Assembly: GCA_036023115.1 (NCBI GenBank)
Contig: JAYKKT010000089.1
Location: forward strand, 20,083,001-20,147,000
DNA from: Brasenia schreberi
Taxonomy: Eukaryota; Streptophyta; Magnoliopsida; Nymphaeales; Cabombaceae
Direction of reading: 5' to 3'
Length of the DNA: 64,000 nt
The notes under the pieces are model-generated. The model did not search any database. It was not told the origin of the DNA and was given only the letters and a program-made list of their open reading frames with translations. The position numbers and the translations under genes were made by a program. Positions 10,027 through 20,976 of this stretch are shown here, one piece after another (position 1 is the first letter of the stretch; the number at the start of each line of letters is the position of its first letter).

Positions 10027-11470
10027 GGGTGTTCCTCATCATTATAAAGAGGGACAAGGGAAGAAGGAATAAGAATTTGAGCTCTCTTTCTCTCTCTTTT
10101 TTGCTGTGGTGTATGACCATTACTGCTATCTGTGATAAACACCCATGGGTTGACTAACCCCTTGCTAGCCAACCTCATGAGTTCCATCTTTTAATTTATT
10201 AATTTTTGTATTTTTTTATTAAAACTTCTTAGTTTCCCTAGAATTCCTTTTCACCTATATTAAAGCCTTGGTCATTTAACATAAGCATCATATACCTACA
10301 TTATCATAAGTCTTAGTTGATCCCTTTTTAATCATCTTGCATCTTCATTCTTTAGTTGTGTTCTTATATAGATAGTTTAATTCTTGGTTAGGTTAGGATT
10401 ATTTTATACATTAGATTTAATTTGTTTAAGATCCCATCCTTACACCCTTTTGCTTAAGTCTTTTAAAAACTTTCGTGAGAAGCATGATTTTATATAATTA
10501 TTTAAAATTCGTGTACACTATAGATCATTTCCTACACATCATGATTTTTTGCAAATCATGATATTCTATAAATCAAGATTTTTTGCAAATATGGGTCTCC
10601 TATAATTTAGGATTTCTTGCAAATTAAGATTTTTTACAAATTTCCTGTAAATAAGGATCTTCTACATAATTTATTTATTGCATAATTGTTAATTAGGGCA
10701 TCATTTTCTTAGGGTTAATTCTAGCCCTATCCATTTATAGGTCCACATCCATTTAGATCCATATCTAGTTTAGAGACCCATATCCATTTTAAGTTCACAT
10801 CCATTTAGAGATCCATATCTATTGTAGATCCATACCCACTTAAAGATTCATATCCATTTAACTCAAGTCCCATTTAGAGACTCAAACCCAATTACAACCC
10901 GAGACCAATAGAAATAGCAACCCCTTTTTGTGCTCACATTTCAATTCAAATATACATGTATTTCCCTTTTATTAGCTATAAATTTTGCAACACAAGATCC
11001 GATATTGCCAGTCAGAGTAAGGAGGTAATTGTGAAAAGAACTTGATTTGTTCCTACAATACATAGAAAAGAAAAACGAATAAGAGGTGAATTACTCTTGA
11101 CTTAGCTTTTATTTTGCTTTTATAAAATTAAAAAGATTGAGTACAAGTTGAGGGTTTCAAAGAACCTAACATTTGCACACATAAACCTTAGGTTCTTTGT
11201 GAAGCATTTGATAAATACATATATTGTTTGTAAGTTATTGTTAAACTTTCTACTATTGCATATGCATAGCGTTGACCCCACTAGAGCAAATAACTTGGGA
11301 GGGTGATCTGCAAGTTGATGAAGATAGTTTTTGAATATGAACATTAAACTCTACTTTTCAAGTCTTAGAATATTTTTGAGTTGAGAAGTAAAGTCACAAT
11401 TTTGTCAAACCTTTGAAATTGAAGTTTGGTTTTGAAAACTTATTGGATCTCGAACGATTGTCAAAGCATC

Positions 11471-11506
11471 TAGGCTGACCCTTGAGCATCGGTTCAAGAA
11501 GGCCTA
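11471..11506 (+). ncRNA. Conserved two-tier stem-loop, LTR B
   Basis: Outer stem TAGGC with GCCTA, then the fixed UGACC, inner stem CTTGA with TCAAG, loop GCATCGGT. Relative to A and C, both partners of both stems differ and pairing is kept. Confidence 0.6.
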
Positions 11507-11558
11507 CATCAACAAAAATTCAATTGTCTACAATAGCTACATGAAGTCAGAAATTACA

Positions 11559-11968
11559 GATTTGGCATGCCCGATGGAACGTGAATCTTTGGAAATTATT
11601 TGATTTAGTCTTGTTTTTCCGAACACAAACTAATTTCAAATCATGATTTTAAACTTCTCTCTTTTTTCAAATCCTTTGTTTTGAGTTCAAATTCTAGTCA
11701 CTCAATAATGTTGTATTTGGATGAGTCCTTTGAAAATATGTCAAGGAAGGCCTTATCAAATTTTCAAAATCGGTTTTCCAAAACCGCAAAAAAAATCTTC
11801 TGAAATTACCTATTTGAGGAGGAGAGAAATATAGGTTGAAAGGGAAATTGAGGCCTTAGTGGCCATGATATATCGTTGCCATGAAAAATCATCTCGGGTA
11901 TATAGGGAGAAAATCCATACGCGAAAAACCAAACCGAGGCCGAAATCTGATGAAGGATATGAGGCTGC
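11559..11968 (+). mobile_element. Element B internal region, leader debris before L1
   Basis: Starts at B's primer-binding site. No open frame longer than background. A purine-rich stretch (11815-11860) might be worn gag N-terminus, but I cannot align it. It ends with gctgc (11964-11968), the left duplication of solo LTR L1. Confidence 0.5.
11563..11580 (+). other. Primer-binding site of element B
   Basis: TGGCATGCCCGATGGAAC, three substitutions from the PBS of A, C and D, five bases after the LTR end. It fixes B's orientation and 5' boundary. Confidence 0.7.
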
Positions 11969-12049
11969 TGTTCACATGAAAATTTCCCCTCCCAGTTTAT
12001 GGAACTTGAAGTGAACTTTTTCGTGTCTACGCTTTTTGCGAGTGTGCCA

Positions 12050-12069
12050 GCTAGCTTACTCAAACTAGC
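12050..12069 (-). other. U5 hairpin, LTR L1
   Basis: GCTAGCTT and AACTAGC arms with one mismatch, next to TGGCACACTC on the minus strand, a diverged form of the PBS-like motif seen in family A. Confidence 0.65.
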
Positions 12070-12126
12070 GAAGGTTTTTGAAAATGATTTTCTGACTTCA
12101 GCGATTGTAGGCAAGCAAACTCTTTT

Positions 12127-12170
12127 CGCTTAAACCTTCTTGAACCGATGCTCAAGGGTCAGTTTAAGCG
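12127..12170 (-). ncRNA. Conserved two-tier stem-loop, LTR L1 (longest outer stem)
   Basis: The outer stem is CGCTTAAAC (12127-12135) with GTTTAAGCG (12162-12170), nine perfect pairs with no sequence in common with the CAGAC/GTCTG stem of A. The inner stem is CTTGA/TCAAG instead of CTTGC/GCAAG. Loop and internal loop are unchanged. This copy gives the clearest paired change. Confidence 0.7.
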
Positions 12171-12439
12171 CTTAGAAACTTTGATTTTTCAAACAAATAT
12201 TTACTTCGAATGATAAATGTTTGATGAATTTAGTTTCGTGCACTCTTTGCAATTTTTATTTAAGGGGCTGAACGTCCCTACTTTTCTTGCAAGTTTTATC
12301 TGTTTAGGCCCGATGTGTGTGAAATGTGTCACCTAATTTCAACATGTTTTGAGTGATTTGTTCGAGGGCTTTTTGGAAGTGAGCGAATGCAGGGATGTTG
12401 AAATCCTTTTTGGGTTTTTCGAGAGCGATGATGCGAACT

Positions 12440-13080
12440 CACCCAAATTTAAATTGCAACTCACTCGACTAAAAGTAAACCCACACAAATTAAAGTGCAA
12501 CTCTATTTTCACAAAAGTAAGTGCAACTCTATTTTCACAAAAGTAAACTCACACAAATTAAAGTGCAACTCTACTTTCACAAAAGGTAAACTCACACAAA
12601 TTGAAATGCGACTCTACTTTCACAAAAGTAAACTCACATAAATTAAAGTGCAACTCTACTTTCACAAAAAGTAAACTCACACAAATTGAAATGCGACTGT
12701 ACTTTCACAAAAGTAAACTCACACAAATTAAAGTGCAACTCTACTTTCACAAAAGTAAACTCACACGACTTGAAATATATATATAGGTTTATCCTAAGAG
12801 CGAAAAGGCTCAAGTGTTAATGTAAAGAGCGAAAAGGCTCGAGTGCTCGTGGGTGTACTCGTGTATAGTTTAAGAGCGGAAAGGCTCGAGTGCGCGTGGG
12901 TGTACTCGTGTGCAGTTTAAGAGCGAAAAGGCTCGAGTGCTCGTGGGTGCAATTACTCGACTTTCACAAAAGTAAACTCACTCGAATTTAAGTGCAACTC
13001 ACACTGCTTTCACGAAAGTAAATTTACCCAAATGTAAGTGCAACTCATACGGCTTTCACGAAGTAAATCTACTCGAATTG
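12440..13080 (-). repeat. 42-bp tandem repeats in L1
   Basis: Repeats of about 42 bp with AACTCACACAAATT followed by GTGCAACTCTACTTTCAC. A GAGCG-AAAGGCTC repeat set interrupts the array at about 12790-12950. L2 has the same unit with CACGCGAATTT in place of CACACAAATT. Confidence 0.8.
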
Positions 13081-14510
13081 AAGTGGGTATACTTGCTTAA
13101 GAAAAGATGGGGTTCGAAGTATAGAATTTCTATAATTGTATATTGGGGCAGAGAGCGGAAAGGCTCAAGTGCATGTGCGTGTAAAGAGCGAAAAGGCTCA
13201 AGTGCACGTGTGTGTGATCGTGTTCATCCACCAGATAAGCGGAAAGGCTCTAGTGCTCATGAGTATGATCGTGTTCATGCATGAATATTACAATTCGGGG
13301 AGAGACTTCGCTTCGTTAATACAACCCCGTTACGAATTGAATTGAAATGAAAAGCAGTTTGAAATGAAGTTTTGAAAGACTTACACTTTTCCTAACTCAA
13401 GTTTGGGATTCAGCTAGGTCAAGTCCACCCCAGCCCCAATGTGGTTCAACTCCATGGTTCAACCCCAAATACTCGGTGCTGGGTTGCAGCTTGGTAGGTG
13501 CAGCCAGTCCAAGTGATGCAGCCCAGGTAGGTTCGCGTGGTGCAACCAAGGTGATGGGCTAGGTTGAAGGGTGTAGCCGGGCCAAAGGGGTTAGGTGTAG
13601 GTTGGTTTGGATGGGGCAGCCAAAGGGGAGCTAGTTTAGGTTGGTTCAAGTGGGGTTCGGCTGGGTGTGGTCACGACAAGTGGGGTGCAGGTAGGTTAGG
13701 TTTAGGCCATGTCGATTTAGGTGGGGGCAACCCAAGCTAGGTTAGGTTTAGGATGGGTCGGCTGGGTATGGTTTAGGGTGGGTTCGGTTTGGCAGCTGGC
13801 CAAGGCGGTTCAAGTTGGATCAGCCAGCAAGTAGGTTGGCTTTAGCCTAGGTGAGTCAGCTAGGGGTATGGTTTAGGGTGGTTAGGTGGTGAGTTAAAGC
13901 AAGCCAAGGCCGTGGGGTTCAGCTGGGGCATGTTTGGTTTAGGGCAGGTCAAAACCGAGTTTGGTCAAGTCAGTTTAGATGGGGTTGTGGGTTTGGTGAA
14001 GGCTTAATCAACCTACGTTCGGCCAAGGTGGGGTGCAGCTAGGTTAGGTTTTTAGGGTAGGTTGCAGCCGAGGGTGTTAGGTGGGTGCAACCCACGTCTA
14101 GGGCAGATTTTAGGTCGGTTCAAGTGGTGAATAAAAGGAGGGCCAGCCTAGCTGGGTTCGGTTTATAGGGTGAGTCAAGGGGGCGAGCTAGGTGCGGTTT
14201 AGGGGAGAGTGGGTTCGGTCAAGGCTTACCTTGGCTGCAGCCCTTCCAAGGTCCTTTGTTGCAACCGTGGTGCAGCCACCTTGGTCAACCTCGAGCCTTG
14301 ATGCAGCCAGTCCACCTTAGTTGCAGTCGTGGTCTTCTTTGTTGCAACCCAAGCTAGGTTCAAACCAACATGGTTAAGCCCACTTAGCCCTAGGTCAAGT
14401 CAAACAAGGTCAAGCCCACCTTTGTTGACTTTCACACACACTCTCTCTTACTTTTCCCAAGCTCCCCAAATGCCCAAGAGTGAATTCCCGTGAACTTCCC
14501 CCCCTTGGCC

Positions 14511-14520
14511 CTATTTATAG
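14511..14520 (-). promoter_or_regulatory. TATA box of LTR L1
   Basis: CTATAAATAG on the minus strand, in GCCTATAAATAGGGCC, with the leader running left. L2 has the same box in the same context. Confidence 0.65.
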
Positions 14521-15217
14521 GCCAAGGGTGGGTCTTGAATTTGGGTTTGGATCCAAGGATCCAACCCAATCCAAACCCCAAATGAACCTGGATCTTGATT
14601 TTTTTGTCCAGATCCAATCCAAAATTTCTTTCTTCAGTCCTTCTTTGGTGCACGAAACGGGTGGTTTTGAACGGGCTTCGGTTTCTCGACGACCCGTTTT
14701 AGGCTGGGTTTTTCCAAGTCTTTTTGTCCGGCCAATTTCTCACTGTCAAGATTGTTTGTCATTTGGTTTTGATCCATTTGGTCTCGTTTGGAGTTTCCTT
14801 TTGATGAGGTCAATCTTGGATTTCTCCATGAATGTCTGATTTTCGTTATTACAGGCCTGGGTTTTGATCTCTGACGGCTTCATCGGGGTCTTGGCTTCGT
14901 CTTTTGTATTTTGGAGCTGACTTCTAATTTTTACACAGATGCCAGTTCTAATTTTCTGCCTCGTTTTCATCCTAACGGGGTGAGCTTTTTCTTTACTTTT
15001 TGATCTGCTTTTGGATCAGGTTTCATCTGCTTGTTTGAGCTGCTTTGCAAAACTTGGGTTTTGGCTTGGGTTTGAAAACCTTTATTTCGAAAGATGTTCT
15101 GAAAAAAAGGTTCAAACTTCAAAACTTCGGGGTTTTAAAAGTTTAAAACAAGGTTGTGAGCTGGTTTTCGAAATTCAGGTGTTTGTTTGAAAACATTCCC
15201 ATTTTGGGGTGTTTACA

Positions 15218-15563
15218 GCTGCAGATGAAGCAAGTGTTAAGATCAAATCATCTAACCTTGCTAATCATTCAAACACCCCTTTGTCCACAGAAAAACCAAA
15301 AAAAAATTATGTTTGGAAAGACCAAAAAAAGTTGGAAAACCTTCAAAAATTAAAAAGATTTGAAAATAAAAAAAATTAAAATTCAGAAAATTAAAAAGGA
15401 AGAAAAAGTTTACATCCCTAAGTGCACAAGTGGAGTGGGGCATGAGAGTCACTTCACACCAACCACTTCAAAATTTTCAAAATCGGTTGCTCCGATGGGT
15501 TCCATTTCCATGAGCACCATTTCACACACATAGGAAAATGAGTGTTGCACACATGTAAACACC
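15218..15563 (+). mobile_element. Element B internal remnant between L1 and L2
   Basis: About 346 bp, no gene. An A-rich part (15290-15410) closely resembles the lysine-codon-rich linker of B's own pol at about 18820-18900, yet lies upstream of B's gag remnant, so B is rearranged or holds a scrap of a second element. The right end, acacc (15559-15563), is the duplication of L2. Confidence 0.5.
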
Positions 15564-15644
15564 TGTAAACATGAAAATTTTCACTCCCAGTTTATGGAAC
15601 TCAAAGTGAACTTTTTCGTGCCTACGTTTTGCGTGAGCGTACCA

Positions 15645-15664
15645 GCTAGCTTACTCAAACTAGC
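15645..15664 (-). other. U5 hairpin, LTR L2
   Basis: Same arms as L1 (GCTAGCTT / AACTAGC, one mismatch), next to TGGTACGCTC on the minus strand. Confidence 0.65.
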
Positions 15665-15720
15665 GAAGGTTTTTGAAATGATTTTCTGACTTTGGCGATT
15701 GTAGGCAAGCGGACTCTTTT

Positions 15721-15763
15721 CACTTTAAACCTTCTTGAACCGACGCTCAAGGGTCGGTTTTTA
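15721..15763 (-). ncRNA. Conserved stem-loop, LTR L2 (weakened outer stem)
   Basis: The inner stem CTTGA/TCAAG and the core are kept. The outer stem (TTTAAAC with GGTTTTTAG) pairs only in part, consistent with decay of a stem like that in L1. Confidence 0.5.
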
Positions 15764-15949
15764 GACTCTTTTCGTACACTCTTTGCAAATTTTATTACAG
15801 GGCTGGACATCCCTAATTTTCTTGCAAGTTTTATCTGTTTAGGCCTAATGTGTGTGTGGAATGTGTGGCCTAATTTCAACGTGGTTTGAGTGATCGTTCG
15901 AGGGCTCTTTGGAAGCGAGCGAATGTAGGGATGCTCAAATTGAAATTGC

Positions 15950-16160
15950 AACTCACACTACTTTCACGAAAGTAAAACCCAAACGAATTTTAAATTGCAA
16001 CTCTACTTTCACGAAGTAAACTCACATGGATTTAAGTGCAACTCTACTTTCACGAAGTAAACTTACGCGAATTTAAATTGCAACTCTACTTTCACGAAGT
16101 AAACTCACGCGAATTTAAATTGCAACTCTACTTTCACGAAGTAAACTCACGCAAATTTAA
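15950..16160 (-). repeat. 42-bp tandem repeats in L2
   Basis: About five units of GCAACTCTACTTTCACGAAG followed by TAAACTCACGCGAATTT, period 42. They are followed by GAGCG-AAAGGCTCGAGTGC repeats (16170-16290). Confidence 0.8.
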
Positions 16161-16460
16161 ATATGTATATGTTTAGCTTAATAGCGAAAAGCTTGAGTGC
16201 ATGTGAGTGTAAAGAGCGGAAAGGCTCGAGTGCTCGTGAGTGTACTCGTGTTCAATTTAAGAGCGAAAAGGCTCGAGTGCTCGTGGGTGCGGTTCAAGCT
16301 AGGTGCTTGGTTCAGTTGGCCCTGTCAGCTCAAGTTTTGATCTTGTTCAAGGTTCAACAAGGTCAGCCGTGAGGTCTTAGTTCAGCACTTGGGTTCGGCC
16401 AACAGGTGGGTCAAGTCGGCCAGGTTCAAGTGGGGGAGCCAAGGTCGGTGCAAAGTGGCT

Positions 16461-16545
16461 CGGTTCAGCTGGGTTCAGCCAGCACCCAATCAACGGTTCA
16501 GCTGGGTTCAGCCAGCACCCAATCAACGGTTCAGCTGGGTTCGGT
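16461..16545. repeat. 33-bp direct repeat in L2
   Basis: Copies of CGGTTCAGCTGGGTTCAGCC plus a short tail begin at 16461, 16494 and 16527; the third is partial. The unit is the same motif that is scattered in degenerate form through L1. Confidence 0.8.
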
Positions 16546-16894
16546 CAAGGTAGGTCAAAGGCTTACCTTGATTGCAACCTCGGTTCAGTCAAAAGGGCAG
16601 CCAGTCCTCCTTTTTGTTGCAGCCACCTAGCCCAAGTCGATTCAAGGTGCAACCCATTCTTGGTCACATCCGGTCACCTTATTGCAGCCGAGGTGCAGCC
16701 ATGGTGCAACCCACCCCCTAGGTCAAACTCGAGCCATCATGTTGGTGTAGCCACCTTAGCCTAGGTCAAACTCTTCTTGGTTGCAGCCCACCCCCTAGGT
16801 CAAGCCCACCTTTGTTGACTTTCACTCCCTCTCTCTCTTCCTTTCCCCAAGCTCCAAATTGCCAAAGTTGAAGTTCATGTGAACCCCCTTGGCC

Positions 16895-16904
16895 CTATTT
16901 ATAG
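16895..16904 (-). promoter_or_regulatory. TATA box of LTR L2
   Basis: CTATAAATAG on the minus strand, same context as in L1. Confidence 0.65.
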
Positions 16905-17615
16905 GCTAAGGGTGGTTCTTTGGTTTTGGGTTTGGATCCTAGGATCCAACCCAATCCAAACTCCAAATGGATCTGGATTTAGATTTTTTTATCCAGATCC
17001 AATCCAAAAATTCCTTTTTTGAGTCCTTCTTTGGTGCATGAAATGGGCGGTTTTTGAGCGGGCCCCGGTTCCTCGATGACCCAATTTTATGCTGGGTTTT
17101 TCTCAATCCTTTTGACCGGCCAATTTCTCACTTTCAGGACTTTTTGACGTTTGGTTTTGATCTGTCTGGTCCCGTCTTAGGACTGTTTTGGATGAGGTCA
17201 ATCTTGGATTTTCCAACGAACTTCTAATTTTCTTTTTTACAGGCCAGGTGCTTGATCTCTGACGGCTTCATCGGGGTCTTGGCTTCTTCTTTTATATTTT
17301 GGAGCTGAATTCTGATTTTGAAATGGATGCCAGTTTTGATTCTCTGCCTCGTTTTTATCTAGACGGGCTGAGCCTCTCCTTCATCTTTTGACCCGATCTT
17401 GAGCTGGATTTTGGATCGGGTTTCACCTATTTGTTTGAGCTGCTTTGTAATCATTGGGGTTTTGGCTTAGATTCAAAAACCTTTATTTTAAAATATTTTC
17501 TGAAAAAGGTTTAAACTTCAAAACTTCGGAGTTTTAAAAGTTCAAAACAAGGCTGTGAGTTGGTTTTCAAAATTCAGGAGTTTGTTGAAAATATTCCCAT
17601 TTTGGGGGGTTTACA

Positions 17616-18780
17616 ACACCTTAAAAATATTTTTCTGAAAACACTCACAACTTCGAAAGCCGACTTGTTTTAAAACCTTTGCTTTTAAATGAAAGTTTTA
17701 AATCTTTAAAACAAAGATTTTAAAATGTTCCAAATTAAAGCTAAAAGGATAAGGCCAAGAAGATTTGAGCAAATTAGGAGAAGATTAAGGCAATGGTTGG
17801 AGCCCGCTTTAAGACAGGATCGAGTTTGCGAAGCTCAGGCCATGGAGCAAGGGAGTAGATCATGTCGAATCAAGGCACATCTTCATCAAAGATCAAGTCA
17901 AGTGGATAGCCTCATCAAAACTAAACCTAGCTAAACTTGATTAAGTCCTAAGCTTGAGTCACTTGAGTTAAACATGAAGCATGACCTAGTTTAAATCAAA
18001 TGCCTTAACATGACATGGCTATTCCTAAGGCATGCATCGACATCCTAAGTACACCTAACCCTACCATATATAAACAAGTCTCCTTCAGCCTAGGTTTGCA
18101 TCATAAACCCAAGCCTATGGCCATTATTTTCCTAAACCTTCATAAACTAACCAAGGGACCGACCATGCTTTCCCTTGGAATCCTCTTTCCTCCTTTGTGC
18201 AAGGGATCAAACATGCTCTCCCTTTGCACCCATATAAACTCAAACCATCAACCCCTAGGGGCACACTTTGTTGCACCTAGGATCCATCCCCCTATCATCC
18301 ACCCACTAGGAGAAACCGTGCCACACTCGACCAAGGTCGTCCATCTCCTAAAGAAACCCAAGTCAAAGCCCAAGCCATCAAAACCTAGGATTGTGTGTAT
18401 CCTAGGGAAGCCTAAATAATCTCTAAACCATACCTACCAGCCATTAGCCAAACCTAAACGTGTGTATGATCATACCATGGATGACACCAGATTCCAAGGC
18501 CATCCACTTTACAAAAAAATTTTCAAATGCAAGAAGCCTTGGAATATGATGTTGAACATGGGATATACACCATACCAAGGTCTAGGAGTCAAGAGCCTAG
18601 GTAGGTTAAACCCATTATACCACTTCAAAACCCAAATCGAAATGGATTGGGATACATCCCATCCATACCCCCGGAGCCACCACCTAAGACCAATTGGGTC
18701 AAGAGTGCCCTAGAACCCACTTACACCGAAACCTATGGCTTAAACCTCTTGTTTAGAGTCCAATTCACAGTGTTTTCTTT
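17616..18780 (+). pseudogene. Element B gag-protease remnant
   Basis: The part after about 18015 aligns by eye with the C-terminal end of gag-protease in A and C: the proline/lysine segment (ILGKPK), then DDTRFQGHPLYKKIF, WNMMLNMGYTPYQGLG and HPYPRSHH. The LNMGYTPYQGLG stretch is a G-patch-like core that keeps GLG, where A and C have SLG. The protease active-site region and most of Gag are missing or unrecognisable. A short frame near 17863 (SNQGTSSS) resembles the Gag N-terminus, which would imply a large deletion. Several stops are in frame. Confidence 0.65.
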
Positions 18781-18782
18781 GT

Positions 18783-20759
18783 AGGTTTGATGGAAGATCC
18801 CTCTTTAGAAAAAAATCCAAAAACATTATATATTTGGAAAAACCAAAAAAAAAATTGGAAAACTTTCAAAATCCAAAAACAATTGAAAAACCTGAAAATT
18901 CTAAAAAGAACGTTGTTTGTGTTCATTCTCCTAGCCTTTATTCGGAAAAAACCAAAAAAATTGAAAAATCTGAAAAATTCAAAAAGAAAGTCTTCTATAT
19001 TCATCCTTCTACTTTGTGTTTTGAAAAAGAAAAAAAAAATGAAAAATTGAAAATTTTCAAAAATATTGGCCATGTACAAATCCCATTTTCGAAACACATG
19101 TATATATCCAAACGAAAATCGTCCAAGTCCATTATTCCCAACCCCACTCTCTTGCATGACACTTCCTTAGAAATTAAAGTGCTTGAGAATGATCAAAGCA
19201 AGGAGGAAGATCCCCTCATCCATGAGGAAGATCAAGTTTTCGAGCTTCTCGAATTTCATAGAATCCTTGACTTGAAAAAGCCTTCAAATTCCGTAGAAGG
19301 GGATTTTGTAGAAATCAATCTAGGGAGTGAGTCTAACCCAAAGTGTGTCAAAATAGGTGCATGTTTGCATGAGCATGAAAAAGCATCATTCATTGCATTT
19401 TTTAATTCATATGTAGATGTATTTGCATAGACCTATGAAGACATGCTAGGTCTAGACCCTAAGATGATAGAACATCATCTACCCTTAGAACCCAATGCGA
19501 AACCCGTTAAGCAAAAGCTTAGAAAAATCCATCCCGATGTTCACTCCCAAGTGAAAGAGGGTTTAGAAGATCTTTTAAAAGCCGGATTTATAAAACCCAT
19601 TGCTTATTCCAAATGGCTTTCAAATATTATTGTGGTTCGAAAATCCAATGGGAAAATTCAAATTTGCATTGATTTTAGAAATTTGAACAAAGCTACTCTA
19701 AAAGATAATTTTCCTTTTCCAAACATTGATTTGATAGTGGATAGCACTGTAAATCATGAAATGTTTTCTTTCATGGATTGCTATAATCAAATCAAGTTAG
19801 CACCAAAAGATCAGGCAAAAACTACTTTTGTTATACCTTGGGGCGCATACTGTTACACGGTTATGCCATTTGGTTTGAAAAATGCCGGTGCCACATGCCA
19901 AAGAGCCATGATTATAATTTTCCATGATCAAATCCATGAGCTCATGGAAGTATATGTGGATGATCTTTTGGTAAAATTAAAAACCTGATGCACACACGTT
20001 GAATCTTTGCAAGAGGTTTTCGAAAGACTTAGGCTTTATAAAGTAAAGTTAAACCCTCAAAAATGTGTTTTTGGAGTGGAATCGGGCAAACTCTTAGGGT
20101 TCATGGTAAGCCAAAGGAGCATAGAAGTCGACCCCTCTAAGTGTTGATCCATCATAGACATGCCTCCACCCTCTAACTTGACCCAAATCTGAAGCCTCCA
20201 AGGTCGACTCCAAGCCATTAGGAGATTTATCTCCAATCTAGCAACAAGATACAAACCTTTCAATAGGCATTTGAGAAAAGGGGAGAAATTGGAATGTGAT
20301 TCCGATTGCCAAAAGGCTTTTGAAAGATTGAAAACCTATTTGGTAAATCCTTTGATTTTAAATCCTCCAAAGCAAGGAAAACCTTGATTGCTTTACATTT
20401 CCATTCATGCTAATGCATTGGGTGCTTTACTTGCTCAATATGAGGATGATAGTCTTAAGGAGTATGCTATTTACTACATTTTGAAAACTCTATTGGCATA
20501 TGAAAGAAATTATCAAGCCATGGAGAAAACGTGCTTGGCCTTGGTATGGGCTTGCCAAAAGTTTAGACATTACTTCTTAGATCATGAGATTTGGATAGTG
20601 TCTAAACTTGATCTAATCAAGCACTTGTTTGAAAAACCTATCCTAACAGGTAGGCTAGGTAAGTGACAACTCCTCTTAATGGAATATGATTTAAAATTTC
20701 ATCATCAAAAGTCCATTAAGGGACAAGCACTAGCCGATCTTGTGGCTGAATTGCGTCTT
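18783..20759 (+). pseudogene. Element B pol part 1: linker, RT, first RNase H
   Basis: Order: lysine-rich linker (from 18783), RT with FSFMDCYNQIKL and YVDDLLVK (about 19950), first RNase H (LALVWACQKFRHYF, about 20540). RT lacks three residues after the motif A aspartate compared with FMDGYSGYNQ of A and C. Stops interrupt it: TAG for the Trp codon near 19430, TGA near 19987, 20146 and 20190, and TGA for Trp near 20664. It ends at 20759, where C is inserted, and resumes in frame at 35286. Confidence 0.9.
20755..20759. repeat. Target-site duplication of C, left copy
   Basis: gtctt, identical to 35286-35290. Removing C and one copy restores B's frame across the junction. Confidence 0.95.
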
Positions 20760-20857
20760 TGTAGACGCGCGAAAATCCCCGCCTCTTCGCCTCTTTCGTG
20801 GCTTGGAGTGGATCTTATCGTGCGTCTAAGGCCTATGTATACAAATAGGGCGTGCCA

Positions 20858-20877
20858 GCTAGCTTACTTAAGCTAGC
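20858..20877 (-). other. U5 hairpin beside a PBS-like motif, C 3' LTR
   Basis: Nine-bp stem GCTAGCTTA / TAAGCTAGC with TGGCACGCCC adjacent on the minus strand. Confidence 0.75.
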
Positions 20878-20940
20878 GAAGATATATTTAACACTGACTT
20901 CTAAACGTGGCGACTGTGAGCAAGTGAGCTCTTGTCGTCG

Positions 20941-20976
20941 TAGACTTTCTTGCACCGATGCGCAAGGGTCAGTCTG
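20941..20976 (-). ncRNA. Conserved two-tier stem-loop, C 3' LTR
   Basis: Outer AGAC/GTCT, inner CTTGC/GCAAG, same core as LTR A. The first base of the outer stem differs from the 5' LTR copy (T for C). Confidence 0.6.

Larger units (their letters stand above)
9841..11558 (+). mobile_element. Decayed 5' LTR of element B
   Basis: Not coding. It is called as an LTR because a consensus TATA box (10019-10026) on the plus strand is followed by a CT-rich leader (10080-10100), because the conserved stem-loop is at 11471-11506 in plus orientation, and because it ends with ACA at 11558, five bases before a primer-binding site. The usual hairpin with the PBS-like motif is missing; only 52 bp separate the stem-loop from the LTR end, so a deletion is likely. 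The stretch 10500-10900 holds degenerate short repeats (TTTTTTGCAAAT, then CCATTTAGA/CATATCC variants). The left end is cut or unrecognised. Confidence 0.65.
11969..15217 (-). mobile_element. Solo LTR L1, 3.25 kb
   Basis: Starts TGTTCACATGAAAA at 11969 and ends GGGGTGTTTACA at 15217; the five bases on both sides are gctgc (11964-11968 and 15218-15222), so this is one complete solo LTR in minus orientation. In transcription order: U3 palindrome (14615-14590), TATA box (14520-14511), a GTAAGC splice-donor-like site (14229-14224), a cysteine-free low-complexity stretch of GGTTCAGC/GGTGCAACC variants (14400-13390), GAGCG-AAAGGCTC repeats (13290-12790), 42-bp repeats (13080-12440) and the conserved module (12170-12050). 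No coding gene. Confidence 0.9.
15564..17615 (-). mobile_element. Solo LTR L2, 2.05 kb
   Basis: Starts TGTAAACATGAAAA at 15564 and ends GGGGGGTTTACA at 17615, with acacc on both sides (15559-15563 and 17616-17620). It is the same LTR type as L1 but over 1 kb shorter, mostly for lack of the long GGTTCAGC/GGTGCAACC region and part of the 42-bp array. TATA box 16904-16895, U3 palindrome 17000-16969, GTAAGC donor-like site 16566-16561, conserved module 15763-15645. No coding gene. Confidence 0.9.

Noticed and set aside
10500..10900. Short repeats in LTR B (TTTTTTGCAAAT and CATATCCATTT variants) as a separate mobile element
   Set aside because: No ends, duplications or coding sequence; best read as low-complexity LTR sequence.
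11969..17615. L1 and L2 as the two LTRs of one internally deleted element
   Set aside because: Each has its own five-base duplication (gctgc for L1, acacc for L2), so they are two separate solo LTRs.
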